A program made the translations under genes and the position numbers. Below the pieces are notes generated by a model. It did no database searches, was not told the origin of the DNA, and saw only the letters and a list, made by a program, of their open reading frames with translations. Of a stretch of DNA of 64,000 nucleotides, positions 24,063 through 32,574 are shown one piece after another. Source of the stretch: DASUNP01 sp963728545 (GTDB lineage: Bacteria > Acidobacteriota > Blastocatellia > UBA7656); NCBI GenBank assembly GCA_963728545.1, contig CAVSKO010000003.1, positions 496,001 through 560,000 of the forward strand. The letters are read 5' to 3'. Within the stretch, counting starts at the first letter, position 1. Every line of letters starts with the position of its first letter.

Positions 24063-24842
24063 TCATGGAGCTCTATACACGGGACTACCGGGCCTCTTAA
24101 TAAGTAGTCCGGGAAAATTAACAGTTAATGGAGTGTCTTGGCTGGCTGCCCTAGAATGCAACGCAACGTAGCCTCCGGTAATAGAATTAAATAGTTTAAG
24201 ATTGCCACCTCCGACTGACTCTGCTTCCAAAGTGGCATGGCTTCTTTGATTGTTTGTAATAGTGCCAAGGCCCAAAAAGGATCGGTTCCCATGCGCAATT
24301 AGTTCAGCGATACGAGAACGGCTACCATCCTGTAAGGAGAGCCTTGACTGTCCAAAGTCATCAATCCCTAACATCGCGCGTGGAGTGTTAAAACTGTCAT
24401 AGAAGATCTGGGTTTTTGAATTTATCAGAGTCCTAGTAGCTTGGTTTTTTAGTTCGATTAAAGAAGCACTGGTATCAGTGCTCACTTTAGCAAATTTAGA
24501 GTCGTCATTACTTTTCAGCAAAAGCTCTGCTTTGCCATTATTGTCAATCTTTAGTTCTGCCCGTACTTTTCCGCTTGAATCACTGAATGTTAGCACTGGC
24601 TGATCCTGAGCATTTACAACTAACTCGGCGCGAGTTTTTTTTGTTGAATCAACAAGGACGAATCTTGTCCCCTCATATACTTTAGTTTGAGGTAGTGTTA
24701 AGCCCGTTACGAATAGAGGTGCAATCAAGAAAAGACCTACCATAGAAATTACCTTTATTCTACGATTCAGTCTTTCAACCTTTTCGATTCGCTGCAATAG
24801 AGCATCATATTCTAAAGATGCCGTCTTCCATTCTTCTTTCAT
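24063..24842 (-). CDS. Membrane-anchored repeat protein
   Basis: 259 residues. A short cytoplasmic coiled segment (EYDALLQRIEKVERLNRRIK) precedes one membrane helix (about 31-50). A long extracytoplasmic part follows, with beta-type repeats: TKKTRAELVVNAQDQPVLTF, SGKVRAELKIDNNGKAELLL, FNTPRAMLGIDDFGQSRLSL. The repeats resemble stacked strands of a beta-helix or phage-tail-spike-like structure. Function unknown. The start at 24842 is set by TTAAGGAGATTAATT. The downstream 266 bp before the attC at 23704 contains no recognisable gene. Confidence 0.6.
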   Translation of the reverse strand: MKEEWKTASLEYDALLQRIEKVERLNRRIKVISMVGLFLIAPLFVTGLTLPQTKVYEGTRFVLVDSTKKTRAELVVNAQDQPVLTFSDSSGKVRAELKIDNNGKAELLLKSNDDSKFAKVSTDTSASLIELKNQATRTLINSKTQIFYDSFNTPRAMLGIDDFGQSRLSLQDGSRSRIAELIAHGNRSFLGLGTITNNQRSHATLEAESVGGGNLKLFNSITGGYVALHSRAASQDTPLTVNFPGLLIKRPGSPVYRAP

Positions 24843-25212
24843 AATTAATCTCCTTAATCTTGTGAAACTTGGGTTCACATGAACTTGGAAGTCAAAGCGG
24901 AGTTGAAGCGTCGCAGACAACCAAGCAATGGCCAGAACCAATCTCAATTCAAATGAGATTATTGCGCTCACGTCGAGCGTAAAACCAGACAGACTGATCG
25001 TCCAGTGCAGTTCCTCAAGTCGGAACTATCAACAAAAGCGATACGGCTTTTTCAGCGCCTTGCACCGCTTACTCTTAATGCAGATATCGCGAAGCAACAT
25101 CAGGCAGGTCACTGCAAGCCCTTCATGAAGGCACTATGAACCATCCGACTGCCACCGTTCTTGAGCTTTAGTTTCTCCCTTTATGAGTTGTCCTCGACAG
25201 TCCGTAGTCTTG
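24843..25212. other. Intergenic region without recognisable gene
   Basis: 370 bp between the repeat-protein gene and the 66-aa gene. I see no family-like ORF and no convincing attC, so the attC expected after the 66-aa gene has probably been lost. Confidence 0.4.
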
Positions 25213-25413
25213 TCACTCGTCAATTGAATAGCCGACAACAAGTTCTTTCTTAACGGAGATTAGACCACGAGGCGAAGCAAGGCGAAGCTCCTGATCAGGA
25301 GCGGACAACTCTCTCTTGATAAATTGCTCTATGAGAGCAATTGACTGAGCTTCTTCCTTAATCGTAGCTGTACTCCCTCCAGAGAGATGAATCGAAATCT
25401 GATACATTGGCAT
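25213..25413 (-). CDS. Hypothetical 66-aa protein
   Basis: Begins MPMYQISIHLSGGSTATIKE and has a helix (IALIEQFIKRELSA) and a C-terminal strand segment (LISVKKELVVGYSIDE), suggesting a small beta-alpha-beta fold. GGAG lies nine bases before the ATG. It is directly downstream of the attC at 25506 in array order. Function unknown. Confidence 0.5.
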   Translation of the reverse strand: MPMYQISIHLSGGSTATIKEEAQSIALIEQFIKRELSAPDQELRLASPRGLISVKKELVVGYSIDE

Positions 25414-25505
25414 AAACTGATTCTCCTTCTATTTGTCTCATTCATAAATATATGCTTAATTAGATGGAAATATTACATATTCGACTTTTGACCCCCTCTT
25501 CCTGC

Positions 25506-25597
25506 GCCTAACGCTTCGCATCAGCGGGGCCGCGAACGGCGCTAATGGATTGATATGAAATTCGCTTCGCGGCCTCCGCTGAATGCGTTTGTTAGAC
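25506..25597 (-). repeat. attC site
   Basis: GCCTAAC (25506-25512) and GTTAGAC (25591-25597) bound 92 bp with consensus arms. Confidence 0.92.
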
Positions 25598-25627
25598 GCT
25601 GGCGTGACAATGTACGCACTTTCTCTC

Positions 25628-25840
25628 TTATGCCGGTATGGCCAATTTGTCTGCTTGCTTGTCTACGGCTCGTATTACTTCTTGAATAGCATCTACTTCG
25701 GGTTCTTCAAAATAAACCTCTCCACACTGAGTACATACCCAAGCCGCCACAGCATCTAGTACCAAGTGATACCCCTTACGATCAACATGGAATGGGGCCG
25801 TACCTCGTTTCATCTTGCCTTTGCAATGAGAGCAGTTCAT
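25628..25840 (-). CDS. YgiT-type zinc-finger antitoxin
   Basis: 70 residues. Two CxxC pairs (CSHC at 3-6 and CTQC at about 36-39) form the YgiT/MqsA-type zinc finger, followed by GEVYFEEPEVDAIQEVIRAV. In this family the zinc-finger protein is the antitoxin and transcriptional regulator of a DUF4258-type toxin. Its start overlaps the toxin stop by four bases (ATGA, 25837-25840), so the pair is co-translated, toxin first. Confidence 0.88.
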   Translation of the reverse strand: MNCSHCKGKMKRGTAPFHVDRKGYHLVLDAVAAWVCTQCGEVYFEEPEVDAIQEVIRAVDKQADKLAIPA

Positions 25841-26166
25841 TTCTGTTTCCTCTTATTGAAATTATCCTCCCATTCGTCCTCGTTTGGAAGGTAAGCAGTT
25901 ATTATTGCCAAGAACTCAGCCTTAGGCGAGCACACTATATGTATTGGCCTCTTGTCTTTTCCGAAACCTAGGATTAAACAACTCTGGCCACGCGGGTCTT
26001 GAGGGTAATCTTCAATAACCTTTCCGGTCTGAACAACTCGACGAACTTCAGAGGTTGTAATCATTCTATCTGGGCGAGATATTTGCCTGACGGCATGCGG
26101 AAGATAGAGAATTCTCTTGCGCGACGCACTGCGAACCTGTTGGAGAATATTTAAGCGCCTCACCAT
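25837..26166 (-). CDS. DUF4258 toxin of a toxin-antitoxin module
   Basis: 109 residues from the ATG at 26166; a TTG at 26202 is also possible. The family pattern is present: YLPHAVRQISRPDRMITTSE, VVQTGKVIEDYPQDPRGQSC, LILGFGKDKRPIHIVCSPKA, EFLAIITAYLP. DUF4258 proteins have the RelE/BrnT-like fold and are thought to act as RNA-targeting toxins. The partner YgiT-type antitoxin overlaps its stop. Confidence 0.85.
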   Translation of the reverse strand: MVRRLNILQQVRSASRKRILYLPHAVRQISRPDRMITTSEVRRVVQTGKVIEDYPQDPRGQSCLILGFGKDKRPIHIVCSPKAEFLAIITAYLPNEDEWEDNFNKRKQK

Positions 26167-26236
26167 AGATGCCAGTGTAGCGATTGAAAAGCATTGATTC
26201 AACCACTAAACAATCGAACTGGGGGCAAGTTAAAGC

Positions 26237-26328
26237 GTCTAACGGCTCGCATCAGCGGGGCCGCGAACGGCACTGATAGATTGATGAGAAACTCGCTTCG
26301 CGGCCTCCGCTGCATGCGCTTGTTAGAC
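26237..26328 (-). repeat. attC site
   Basis: GTCTAAC (26237-26243) and GTTAGAC (26322-26328) bound 92 bp. This is the best match to the window consensus. Confidence 0.95.
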
Positions 26329-26334
26329 GCTGGT

Positions 26335-26742
26335 TCATGGCAACTTGTCAAATCCTGCCTGGGTAAAATGTCTGTCAAATGTAAGTGCCGCTTTTATTCC
26401 GCGCTGCTTCATTACCACAAACGATATGCAATCCGTTAGTGAATACGTTTTGTCTTTGTGCTTTTGAAGATGCTCCCACCCTTCATAGAACAATGCCTCG
26501 TCAACATGGATTAGCTCAATCGAGTCTGTCTGAATAAGATTGCTTCCCACTTCGACCGTTTTTTCGTGCCGACCACGACTATTGAAGAAAGTTACTACTT
26601 CATCGAACACATAGGATGTCGTCACTAATTGCGGGGGTGATTTGAGTATTTTTCGCCAATGTTGTGAAGCGGCTTTGTGATTCTGGTCGTCTGACGCTTC
26701 CAACGCTATAACATAACCGGCATCAAGGAATAGACTCTTCAT
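26335..26742 (-). CDS. PIN-domain toxin (VapC-like)
   Basis: 135 residues. PIN acidic residues are visible: LFLDAGYVIAL (Asp7), FDEVVTFF (Glu), SLTDCISFVVM (Asp) and AALTFDRHFTQ (Asp). It is a predicted Mg-dependent ribonuclease that inhibits growth when not bound by its antitoxin, encoded two bases upstream. Such modules stabilise large cassette arrays against deletion. Confidence 0.9.
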   Translation of the reverse strand: MKSLFLDAGYVIALEASDDQNHKAASQHWRKILKSPPQLVTTSYVFDEVVTFFNSRGRHEKTVEVGSNLIQTDSIELIHVDEALFYEGWEHLQKHKDKTYSLTDCISFVVMKQRGIKAALTFDRHFTQAGFDKLP

Positions 26743-26744
26743 TA

Positions 26745-26948
26745 TCAGTAGATGTACTCATCGAGGTTTTCACTCGCATCAGGAGCATTACAGGGAACAG
26801 GATTCCTGCCAATCTTGAAGATGGAATCTTCTTTGCTTTTTGGGAATACTACAACAACAACACCTTCTTGGCGTATCTCGACCTCCTTAACGCCTTTCAG
26901 AAACTTTTTCGGGATAACAACTCCTTCTTCTGTAACTCTAGCTTTCAT
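26745..26948 (-). CDS. AbrB/VapB-like antitoxin
   Basis: 67 residues. The N-terminal MKARVTEEGVVIPKKFLKGV is a swapped-hairpin AbrB-type DNA-binding pattern, followed by a toxin-binding tail with acidic residues (DASENLDEYIY). GAGGT lies before the ATG. It precedes the PIN toxin by two bases and probably represses its own promoter. Confidence 0.85.
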   Translation of the reverse strand: MKARVTEEGVVIPKKFLKGVKEVEIRQEGVVVVVFPKSKEDSIFKIGRNPVPCNAPDASENLDEYIY

Positions 26949-27017
26949 ACATTACCTCATTCTCTTGGTATGTGTTCGCAAACCCAATATAACTGATGCG
27001 ACGCACTCGTTTCCAGC

Positions 27018-27110
27018 GTCTAACGATTCGCATCAGTGGGCGCGGCGCATGGTATTGAATGTATCATGTGAAACTCGCTCGCCGCGCTCCACTGCATGCG
27101 TTTGTTAGAT
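27018..27110 (-). repeat. attC site
   Basis: GTCTAAC (27018-27024) and GTTAGAT (27104-27110) bound 93 bp, of the GTGGGCGCGGCGCATGG subgroup. Confidence 0.92.
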
Positions 27111-27149
27111 GCGGTCTTGTGACGGGCCATCTGATCCCTCTACTTCTAA

Positions 27150-27542
27150 TCATTTTAGCAATGTAACGTGTGGATATTTGAGAATCCTGTCATCTGCTGT
27201 CAATAAAGGACAATCCCATATTCGCGCTGTAGCTACTATAATCTGGTCGGCTGGATCACGATGAAAGCTGCCGGGTAATTGAGTTGATTCTACAGCTATG
27301 CCTGGAGTCAGTTGCAGCAACTCGACACCAGGATAAGCTAATGCTTGCTCTATCCACTCTTCAACTGGACATTGAAGCTTGAGCCGCCCATTCTCTACCA
27401 GTTTGGCAACTTCCCAGCATGAGATAACGCTGATACCTACTCCATCGGGTTTATGCTCGTCTATCCAATTCTGATACTGCGCAGTAAATTGCGGGCTGCC
27501 ATCTACCCACCAAACCCAAATATGTGTGTCCAGTATGATCAT
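27150..27542 (-). CDS. PIN-domain toxin (VapC-like)
   Basis: 130 residues starting MIILDTHIWVWWVDG (Asp5). It has ISCWEVAKLVENGRL (Glu), HRDPADQIIVATARIWDCPL (Asp) and LLTADDRIL (Asp), the four acidic PIN positions. It is a predicted ribonuclease toxin. Its ATG overlaps the antitoxin stop (27539-27542), so the chosen start is five residues into the longest frame. Confidence 0.92.
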   Translation of the reverse strand: MIILDTHIWVWWVDGSPQFTAQYQNWIDEHKPDGVGISVISCWEVAKLVENGRLKLQCPVEEWIEQALAYPGVELLQLTPGIAVESTQLPGSFHRDPADQIIVATARIWDCPLLTADDRILKYPHVTLLK

Positions 27543-27754
27543 CGCAGAGCTTCCCAATCTTCTTGGGCAACCGGTTCAGTAGGATTATCATACCGGATAA
27601 CTTTCCCACGTAATGAGTATCCGTTTTGTACAGCAGACGCTGTCTTGAGGGGAACGATAATTACCTCTACTGAATCACCAGCCTGAAAGGGTAGGTCGCT
27701 AAGGGTCAGGGTTCCATCTTGGGTCAATGTCGTATCTAATCGAAATGTGTTCAT
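27539..27754 (-). CDS. VapB-like antitoxin
   Basis: 71 residues from the ATG at 27754. The N-terminal half (TFRLDTTLTQDGTLTLSDLP) and FQAGDSVEVIIVPL give an AbrB-like strand pattern. The C-terminus RYDNPTEPVAQEDWEAL is typical of partners of this PIN subtype. It overlaps the toxin by four bases. Confidence 0.85.
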   Translation of the reverse strand: MNTFRLDTTLTQDGTLTLSDLPFQAGDSVEVIIVPLKTASAVQNGYSLRGKVIRYDNPTEPVAQEDWEALR

Positions 27755-27812
27755 GTCGCTTCTCACTTTCTTAACCTATTATAAACGATTGCTGCCCCTT
27801 GTAACCACAAGC

Positions 27813-27904
27813 ATCTAACGGCTCGCATCAGCGGGGCCGCGAGCCGCATTGATAGAACTATGCGAGACTCGCTTCGCGGCCTCCGCTGCATGCGTTTGTT
27901 AGCC
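27813..27904 (-). repeat. attC site
   Basis: ATCTAAC (27813-27819) and GTTAGCC (27898-27904) bound 92 bp with consensus arms. Confidence 0.92.
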
Positions 27905-27942
27905 CCGCCTTTGCTGTACGAAGGATTCTTGATTTTTAGAGA

Positions 27943-29175
27943 TCAAAAATGCAGTTCGACAGTCCATTTACCATCTTTGTCGTAATGCATTGATCGGTTG
28001 AATCCCGTTGCATTCCATACTGTGTCGAATACTGGCTGCAAAACATGCCCCGCGTATTCAAATAGGTTGTCCACTGCTTGAATATTCTCGATTAAGATGC
28101 CGCGTAGCAGCAAATCTTCACGATCTATTGGATTCTGGTCGGCCTGCTCTAAGTGGTCAGATAAATCTCGTGGCCAGCCATCAGATTGAATCCCCATACT
28201 ATAGCCTTTGACACCAAGTAATGTGAGATGGAGCAAAACTGGTGACTGAACATCCATATCTTTTAACACTCCCAGTCGTCTCGTTACTGCATTCAGAACT
28301 TTTCCTTCAAATGTCCGAGAGGGAATGTAATTTCGTTCGTTTCGAGTCACGGGTAATATGCCAGCATCTACCTCTTCAATTGCGCCACTGCGAAAGAGTT
28401 GAATGTACCCTGTGGCTAGATTCATTTCACGGGTAACGAGCAAGCCATCGAAATTACGCCGTGTCTCTGGGTACACATTATCGAACCTTAAGAGTACAAG
28501 ATTCTTTTCATGTGTGAATGCCTTTTTTAGGTCTACTTGATAATCCTCTCTAACCGAATCGAATGGCTGAATATGAATAACAATCTTAGCAGTTTCGTTG
28601 AGTGTTGAGTCCGATGCTATTCTTGCGAGCCTATCTATACGGAATCCTTCTAACCGTTGCTGAAGTGTATCGGCAAATGTCATAGCATGGCGCAGTTCAG
28701 TCACGTCCATGGGATGGCTTCCAGCCGAACTTCTATAGTAAAAGCGCCAGTGTCTTTGATACTCAACGACGTGCGGCGCATTCCAACTGCGATGAACTCG
28801 AAGAACGAAAATCGTTTGGCCGTCGCCAAGAATTACTGGGTGTATATCGTATCCAATAAGTGTTGGTTTTATATTGGCGCGGATCATGTCATCCAAGCGT
28901 AGCTTTACTTTATCAGCATCTGCGTTGGCTATACCCTCTAGGGCTTCTGCAACAGTATCGCCATTGGCATTCTTGCCTTCCTTAATGCCGTAAACTATGT
29001 CTCCTCCTATCGTATTTGCCATAGCAGAAACATCTTTAAGAAATTCTTTTACATCTTCGTAATTATTCTTGGGCAATTCTCTCTTGTATTCAATCTGCCT
29101 GCCTTCTGGAATAACATCAAGTAAGCTTTGCAAAATAGCTTCATCAACTCTATTAAGTGGTATATCGAATAACAT
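27943..29175 (-). CDS. AlbA_2 (Schlafen-like) domain protein
   Basis: 410 residues. The N-terminal AlbA_2 domain (about 20-165) shows EYKRELPKNNYEDVKEFLKD, VSAMANTIGGDIVYGIKEG, and VLRVHRSWNAPHVV followed by RFYYRSSAGSHPMDVTELR. The remaining 240 residues are unassigned. AlbA_2/Schlafen-core domains occur in putative transcription factors and in phage-defence nucleases (tRNA or ssRNA cleavage). Which applies here is not clear. It is a single-gene cassette beside four toxin-antitoxin cassettes. Confidence 0.85.
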   Translation of the reverse strand: MLFDIPLNRVDEAILQSLLDVIPEGRQIEYKRELPKNNYEDVKEFLKDVSAMANTIGGDIVYGIKEGKNANGDTVAEALEGIANADADKVKLRLDDMIRANIKPTLIGYDIHPVILGDGQTIFVLRVHRSWNAPHVVEYQRHWRFYYRSSAGSHPMDVTELRHAMTFADTLQQRLEGFRIDRLARIASDSTLNETAKIVIHIQPFDSVREDYQVDLKKAFTHEKNLVLLRFDNVYPETRRNFDGLLVTREMNLATGYIQLFRSGAIEEVDAGILPVTRNERNYIPSRTFEGKVLNAVTRRLGVLKDMDVQSPVLLHLTLLGVKGYSMGIQSDGWPRDLSDHLEQADQNPIDREDLLLRGILIENIQAVDNLFEYAGHVLQPVFDTVWNATGFNRSMHYDKDGKWTVELHF

Positions 29176-29213
29176 GAGTATTTCTATATCTCCAATTCAC
29201 CCAGCCCGCAAGG

Positions 29214-29305
29214 GGCTAACGCCGCGCATCACCGGGGCTGCGAGCGGTACTAATAGATTGATGCGAGACTCGCTTCGCGGCCTCCGTTGCATGCGCTTGT
29301 TAGAC
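29214..29305 (-). repeat. attC site
   Basis: GGCTAAC (29214-29220) and GTTAGAC (29299-29305) bound 92 bp with consensus arms. Confidence 0.92.
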
Positions 29306-29315
29306 GCGCCTTTCA

Positions 29316-29744
29316 TCACAGCCATTTCCCAACCCGTATTATATTCGGGAACAATGAACCAATTGCATTAACCAGTTTCTCATCCGCTATTACAAACTTA
29401 CAGTTCTCCTGGATGCTCAATGCAAGATAGACCCTGTCGTATACTGATCGACGGTGCGTTACCGCCAGATGATATGCCTTATCAAGCAATGCCTCTGTTG
29501 TTGTAAGTGTAAACTTCAGCTTGCGAAACTCATCAATCACTGTTTGAGCATCGGTAAGGTCCAGTCCTTGAAAAAGATGTTTTTTCCAAACGATATTGCC
29601 GAATTCGGCATTTATGAGATCAGGAGCAAGAAGTGAGAGTCCCCCTGTCTGATAGTCGTCAAGAATTAGATGTGCTTCAGTTGAATATGGCTCTGGTACA
29701 AACCATTTTACCGCTACGCTAGCGTCAACAACCAGATTTGCCAT
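29316..29744 (-). CDS. PIN-domain toxin (VapC-like)
   Basis: 142 residues: LVVDASVAVKWFVPEPYSTE (Asp7), LINAEFGNIVWKKHLFQG (Glu), RRSVYDRVYLALSIQENCKF (Asp) and VIADEKLVNAI (Asp). It is a predicted ribonuclease toxin. Its ATG overlaps the antitoxin TAA by one base, so the two are coupled. Confidence 0.92.
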   Translation of the reverse strand: MANLVVDASVAVKWFVPEPYSTEAHLILDDYQTGGLSLLAPDLINAEFGNIVWKKHLFQGLDLTDAQTVIDEFRKLKFTLTTTEALLDKAYHLAVTHRRSVYDRVYLALSIQENCKFVIADEKLVNAIGSLFPNIIRVGKWL

Positions 29745-29980
29745 TAACGCGCTCTATCTTCGCGCAAAAGTTCTACGCTATCTGGCATCTGGCCATATTT
29801 AGCAAAGAGTCGGTTACGCAAATCGTCTATCTCACGAACAACCTCTTTGCGGCGGAGTGATTTTGTTTCGGGAGCTTGCAATTGTTCAAGTAGCTGCTCT
29901 ACGCTACTGAGACCGCGCATTTGTGCCTCAGCTTCTAACTTGGCGTAAAGTTCGTCGGAAATAGTTATCGTTCTACTCAT
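29744..29980 (-). CDS. VapB-like antitoxin
   Basis: About 78 residues from the ATG at 29980 (GGAG six bases before it). MSRTITISDELYAKLEAEAQ is a ribbon-helix-helix N-terminus, followed by a charged helical toxin-binding tail (RREIDDL region, PDSVELLREDRAR). It heads the last minus-strand cassette before the inverted attC at 30029. Confidence 0.85.
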   Translation of the reverse strand: MSRTITISDELYAKLEAEAQMRGLSSVEQLLEQLQAPETKSLRRKEVVREIDDLRNRLFAKYGQMPDSVELLREDRAR

Positions 29981-30028
29981 ATCTAGCTCCAGCATCATTA
30001 TACTCAATGTTCCAATGAGAGTGCGAGC

Positions 30029-30058
30029 GTCTAACAAACGCATGCAGCGGAGGCCGCG
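30029..30058 (+). repeat. attC site, left half (split by the IS1-like element; plus orientation)
   Basis: GTCTAAC (30029-30035) is followed by AAACGCATGCAGCGG and AGGCCGCG, the last eight bases of which are the target duplication. The site resumes at 36839. The joined site reads in the plus orientation, opposite to the array on its left. Confidence 0.92.
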
Positions 30059-30152
30059 GGTAGTGCCTGAAATGTGTGTTGTACGAAATGGTGCATGCCT
30101 GTCATTCTAGCCTAGTTTACTCCATATTCGGTCTGATATTTTACTGCTCTGA

Positions 30153-30158
30153 TATAAT
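30153..30158 (+). promoter_or_regulatory. Possible -10 element, leaderless start
   Basis: TATAAT ends seven bases before the ATG at 30165, and that ATG has no ribosome-binding site, so a leaderless transcript is possible. No good -35 was found. Confidence 0.3.
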
Positions 30159-30164
30159 ATCGGT

Positions 30165-30725
30165 ATGAGTGAGACACAAATCAAAGATGTGAAGAATGTG
30201 TTGCCGGAAGGAAAGACCCCTATGTCCGTTCAACCAACCACCAAAAGCCCCGAAGAAATAACTTACCCGTCTGTAGATTTGGCATATCCGATTGCTATTG
30301 AGACTTATCAGTGGGCGCAGAAGAAAAAAGAAGCAGTCAATGATCGTATTCTTAAATTGTTAGCTTTTTCTGTTAGTCTAGTCTTAGTTGCTCCTCCACT
30401 AATCCGCTCTAACGTACCGCAAGCGACGTTTCGATCTGCTTGGTTTATCCTGGCTATAGTTGCTTTTTTGGTTGCTGTCATTTTGGGAATAATCGCCAGC
30501 TTTAAGGGCAAGCTACGATTTATAGACCCTAGACATTTATATAAAGAGTGGCTTCATCTCTCTGAACAAGATTTCAAAGCAGCTATAATTTATGGGGCAG
30601 GACAAGACCTTGAATTCAACTACTCCTCTATGTTGGTAAAGAGGCGGCTGGCAATTGCGATGTTGCTGTTCTTCTCGTTAGGCGCAGTATTGCTATACGT
30701 GTGGCTTATAACGTCCCTACCGTAA
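30165..30725 (+). CDS. Passenger membrane protein (SLATT-like helical segments)
   Basis: 186 residues. A soluble N-terminus (about 1-60) ends in a helix (ETYQWAQKKKEAVNDRILKL). Two membrane helices follow (about 66-82 and 90-115), then a cytoplasmic loop and a last membrane helix (162-183). The layout resembles SLATT or Pycsar-type membrane effectors, but no firm family match can be made by eye. It is carried inside the IS1-like element just after its left end. Confidence 0.5.
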   Translation: MSETQIKDVKNVLPEGKTPMSVQPTTKSPEEITYPSVDLAYPIAIETYQWAQKKKEAVNDRILKLLAFSVSLVLVAPPLIRSNVPQATFRSAWFILAIVAFLVAVILGIIASFKGKLRFIDPRHLYKEWLHLSEQDFKAAIIYGAGQDLEFNYSSMLVKRRLAIAMLLFFSLGAVLLYVWLITSLP

Positions 30726-30728
30726 TTC

Positions 30729-30926
30729 TTATTTGTTTTTACCTCTATGTTTTAAATTCTCAAAACCGCCCGTTTGTCTGAAATCCACGTCGCTTATTTG
30801 TCCTAGATTCTCCTCAAAGTACCTGTTGAAAATCACAGGCAACGGGGGTGGAGGAGGTATACTCTTCTTTTCTTTAGGCTCTACTTCTTTAGCCTTAGCC
30901 TCTGTCTTTTCTTCTTTTTCAGGCAT
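30729..30926 (-). CDS. Small proline/lysine-rich passenger protein
   Basis: 65 residues of low complexity: a Glu/Lys-rich start, a run of prolines (IPPPPPLP) and VIFNRYFEENLGQISDVDFR. Its start overlaps the end of the preceding minus-strand gene by eight bases. No family recognised; probably disordered. Confidence 0.45.
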   Translation of the reverse strand: MPEKEEKTEAKAKEVEPKEKKSIPPPPPLPVIFNRYFEENLGQISDVDFRQTGGFENLKHRGKNK

Positions 30927-31107
30927 GGTTATCTCCTGGCTTGTCTTGCCTCGCCTTATCCCATCTCGCCCGGATAGCCTTTTGAGCTATTTCTTTCCTT
31001 CGCTCTGGCGATAACCTTTCGGCCCTGGCCCTACCACCTTTCAATCCTCCGAGCCTGCCTAAGAGTTGCGCCGCTTTGGTCGCTGCTTTGTTTTTTGGTT
31101 CTGGCAT
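30919..31107 (-). CDS. Small basic passenger protein (GRxGGLKGGRARAERL type)
   Basis: 62 residues from the ATG at 31107. AAQLLGRLGGLKGGRARAER and LSPERRKEIAQKAIRARWDK match a common small basic, possibly nucleic-acid-binding motif found in many bacterial mobile regions. It is likely co-transcribed with the Pro/Lys-rich gene that overlaps its end. Confidence 0.55.
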   Translation of the reverse strand: MPEPKNKAATKAAQLLGRLGGLKGGRARAERLSPERRKEIAQKAIRARWDKARQDKPGDNHA

Positions 31108-31228
31108 ACCTCCACTATAAACTAAACCGCTCAAGTATTACAATCATTATTTTCTGTGTTTTAAGGCTTATTTTCTATTGACTTTTCTTTTCCGCTCAAG
31201 TATTATGTTTCTGCATTTGAAAGAGTTA

Positions 31229-31262
31229 AAGGCTCAAGTGTTACTAGCACCTGAGCCTTATT
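31229..31262. terminator. Hairpin upstream of the transposase
   Basis: AAGGCTCAAGTG and CACCTGAGCCTT flank a 7-base loop, followed by ATTG rather than a T-run. It may be a terminator protecting the transposase gene from read-through, or part of its regulation. Confidence 0.4.
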
Positions 31263-32268
31263 GAAAACCAAGCGATTGCTCGCATGATTCTCCGGTAAAG
31301 ACATTGTGAGCCATCGCCAAGAGAAAGGCAAGGCTCACGATGAAGTGTCCGAACTGTCAAAGCGAATCCCGCAAGCATGGCAAAGATCGCAAAGGTAATC
31401 AGCGTTTCTATTGCCCCTCCTGCTCAAAGTCTTTTATTGAGGCTCAAGACAAAGCTCTTGAGGGGATGTACCTACCTTTAGATAAAGCGGAAAAAGCCGT
31501 TCAACTTTTAATCGAAGGCTGTTCACTCAGAAGCACCGAGAGGATAACGGGCCTGGACTTAAACACCATCCTAAAACTTCTCGTTGTAGTCGGCTCAAAG
31601 TGCGAGCAGTTTCTTGAAAATCACATCAAGGATGTTCCCGTTAAAGACGTTGAATGCGACGAACTATGGTGCTTTGTCGGGATGAAGGAAAAGACAAAGG
31701 GCAAGAAACGTCTGCAATGGGAGTCATACGAACAAGAGCGCAGCATAGGCGATGCTTATACCTTTGTCGCTATCGAGAGCAACACAAAGCTAATTCTTAC
31801 TTGGCATCTGGGCCGCAGAACTTTTGACGACACCTGGGCCTTCACTAAGAAGCTGGCCGATGCTACAGCCGATCACGGGTTCCAGATAACGACAGACGGC
31901 TTCGCGCCTTATAGGGATACCATTATTCACGAACTCGGCCACAAGCAGATCGACTTTGCTCAATTGATAAAAGTCTATGCGACCTCTCAAGATGACGAGC
32001 ATCGTTATTCGCCACCCGTTGTGGTGGACATAATAACGAATGTAATCTACGGCAACCCTAACCCCTGGCGAATCTGCACATCTATCGTCGAGCGTCAGAA
32101 CCTTACGATCAGAATGCAGATGCGCCGATTCACAAGACTGACAAACGCATTCTCAAAGAAGCGAGAGAACTTGAGAGCAGCGTTAGCGTTGTTCTTTGCC
32201 TTGTAGTGGTCTCGAAAAACTGGACAGTGGATTAAGCCAGAACTACTGTTCAGAAATCGGAGACCACA

Positions 32269-32574
32269 ATGAGAAAGAATCGCAGCTACAAACCGCAACA
32301 AAAAGCTCAGGCCGTTCTGCAAGTCTTGAGCGGAACGAAAAGCGCAGCCCAGGTCTGTCGCGACCTGAGTATTAATGAGAACCTCCTGAGTCGCTGGAAA
32401 CAGCAACTGCTCACCCACGCCGCCCTCGTCTTTGAGCACGAGAGTGAAGCCGCGGAAAAAGATGAGCAGATCGCCGAACTCCAACGCCTCGTCGGTCGCC
32501 TAACCATGGAATTGGAGGTCGCAAAAAAAGCCTCGCAGCTTGCGAGCTATCAAACCAGCAAAAACGGGAAGTGA
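32269..32574 (+). CDS. IS3-family transposase OrfA
   Basis: 101 residues. A homeodomain-like HTH (YKPQQKAQAVLQVLSGTKSA, CRDLSINENLLSRWKQQLL) is followed by a leucine-rich coiled coil. GCAAAAAAAG near 32521 is a possible slippage site for making the OrfAB fusion with the overlapping OrfB. Confidence 0.9.
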   Translation: MRKNRSYKPQQKAQAVLQVLSGTKSAAQVCRDLSINENLLSRWKQQLLTHAALVFEHESEAAEKDEQIAELQRLVGRLTMELEVAKKASQLASYQTSKNGK

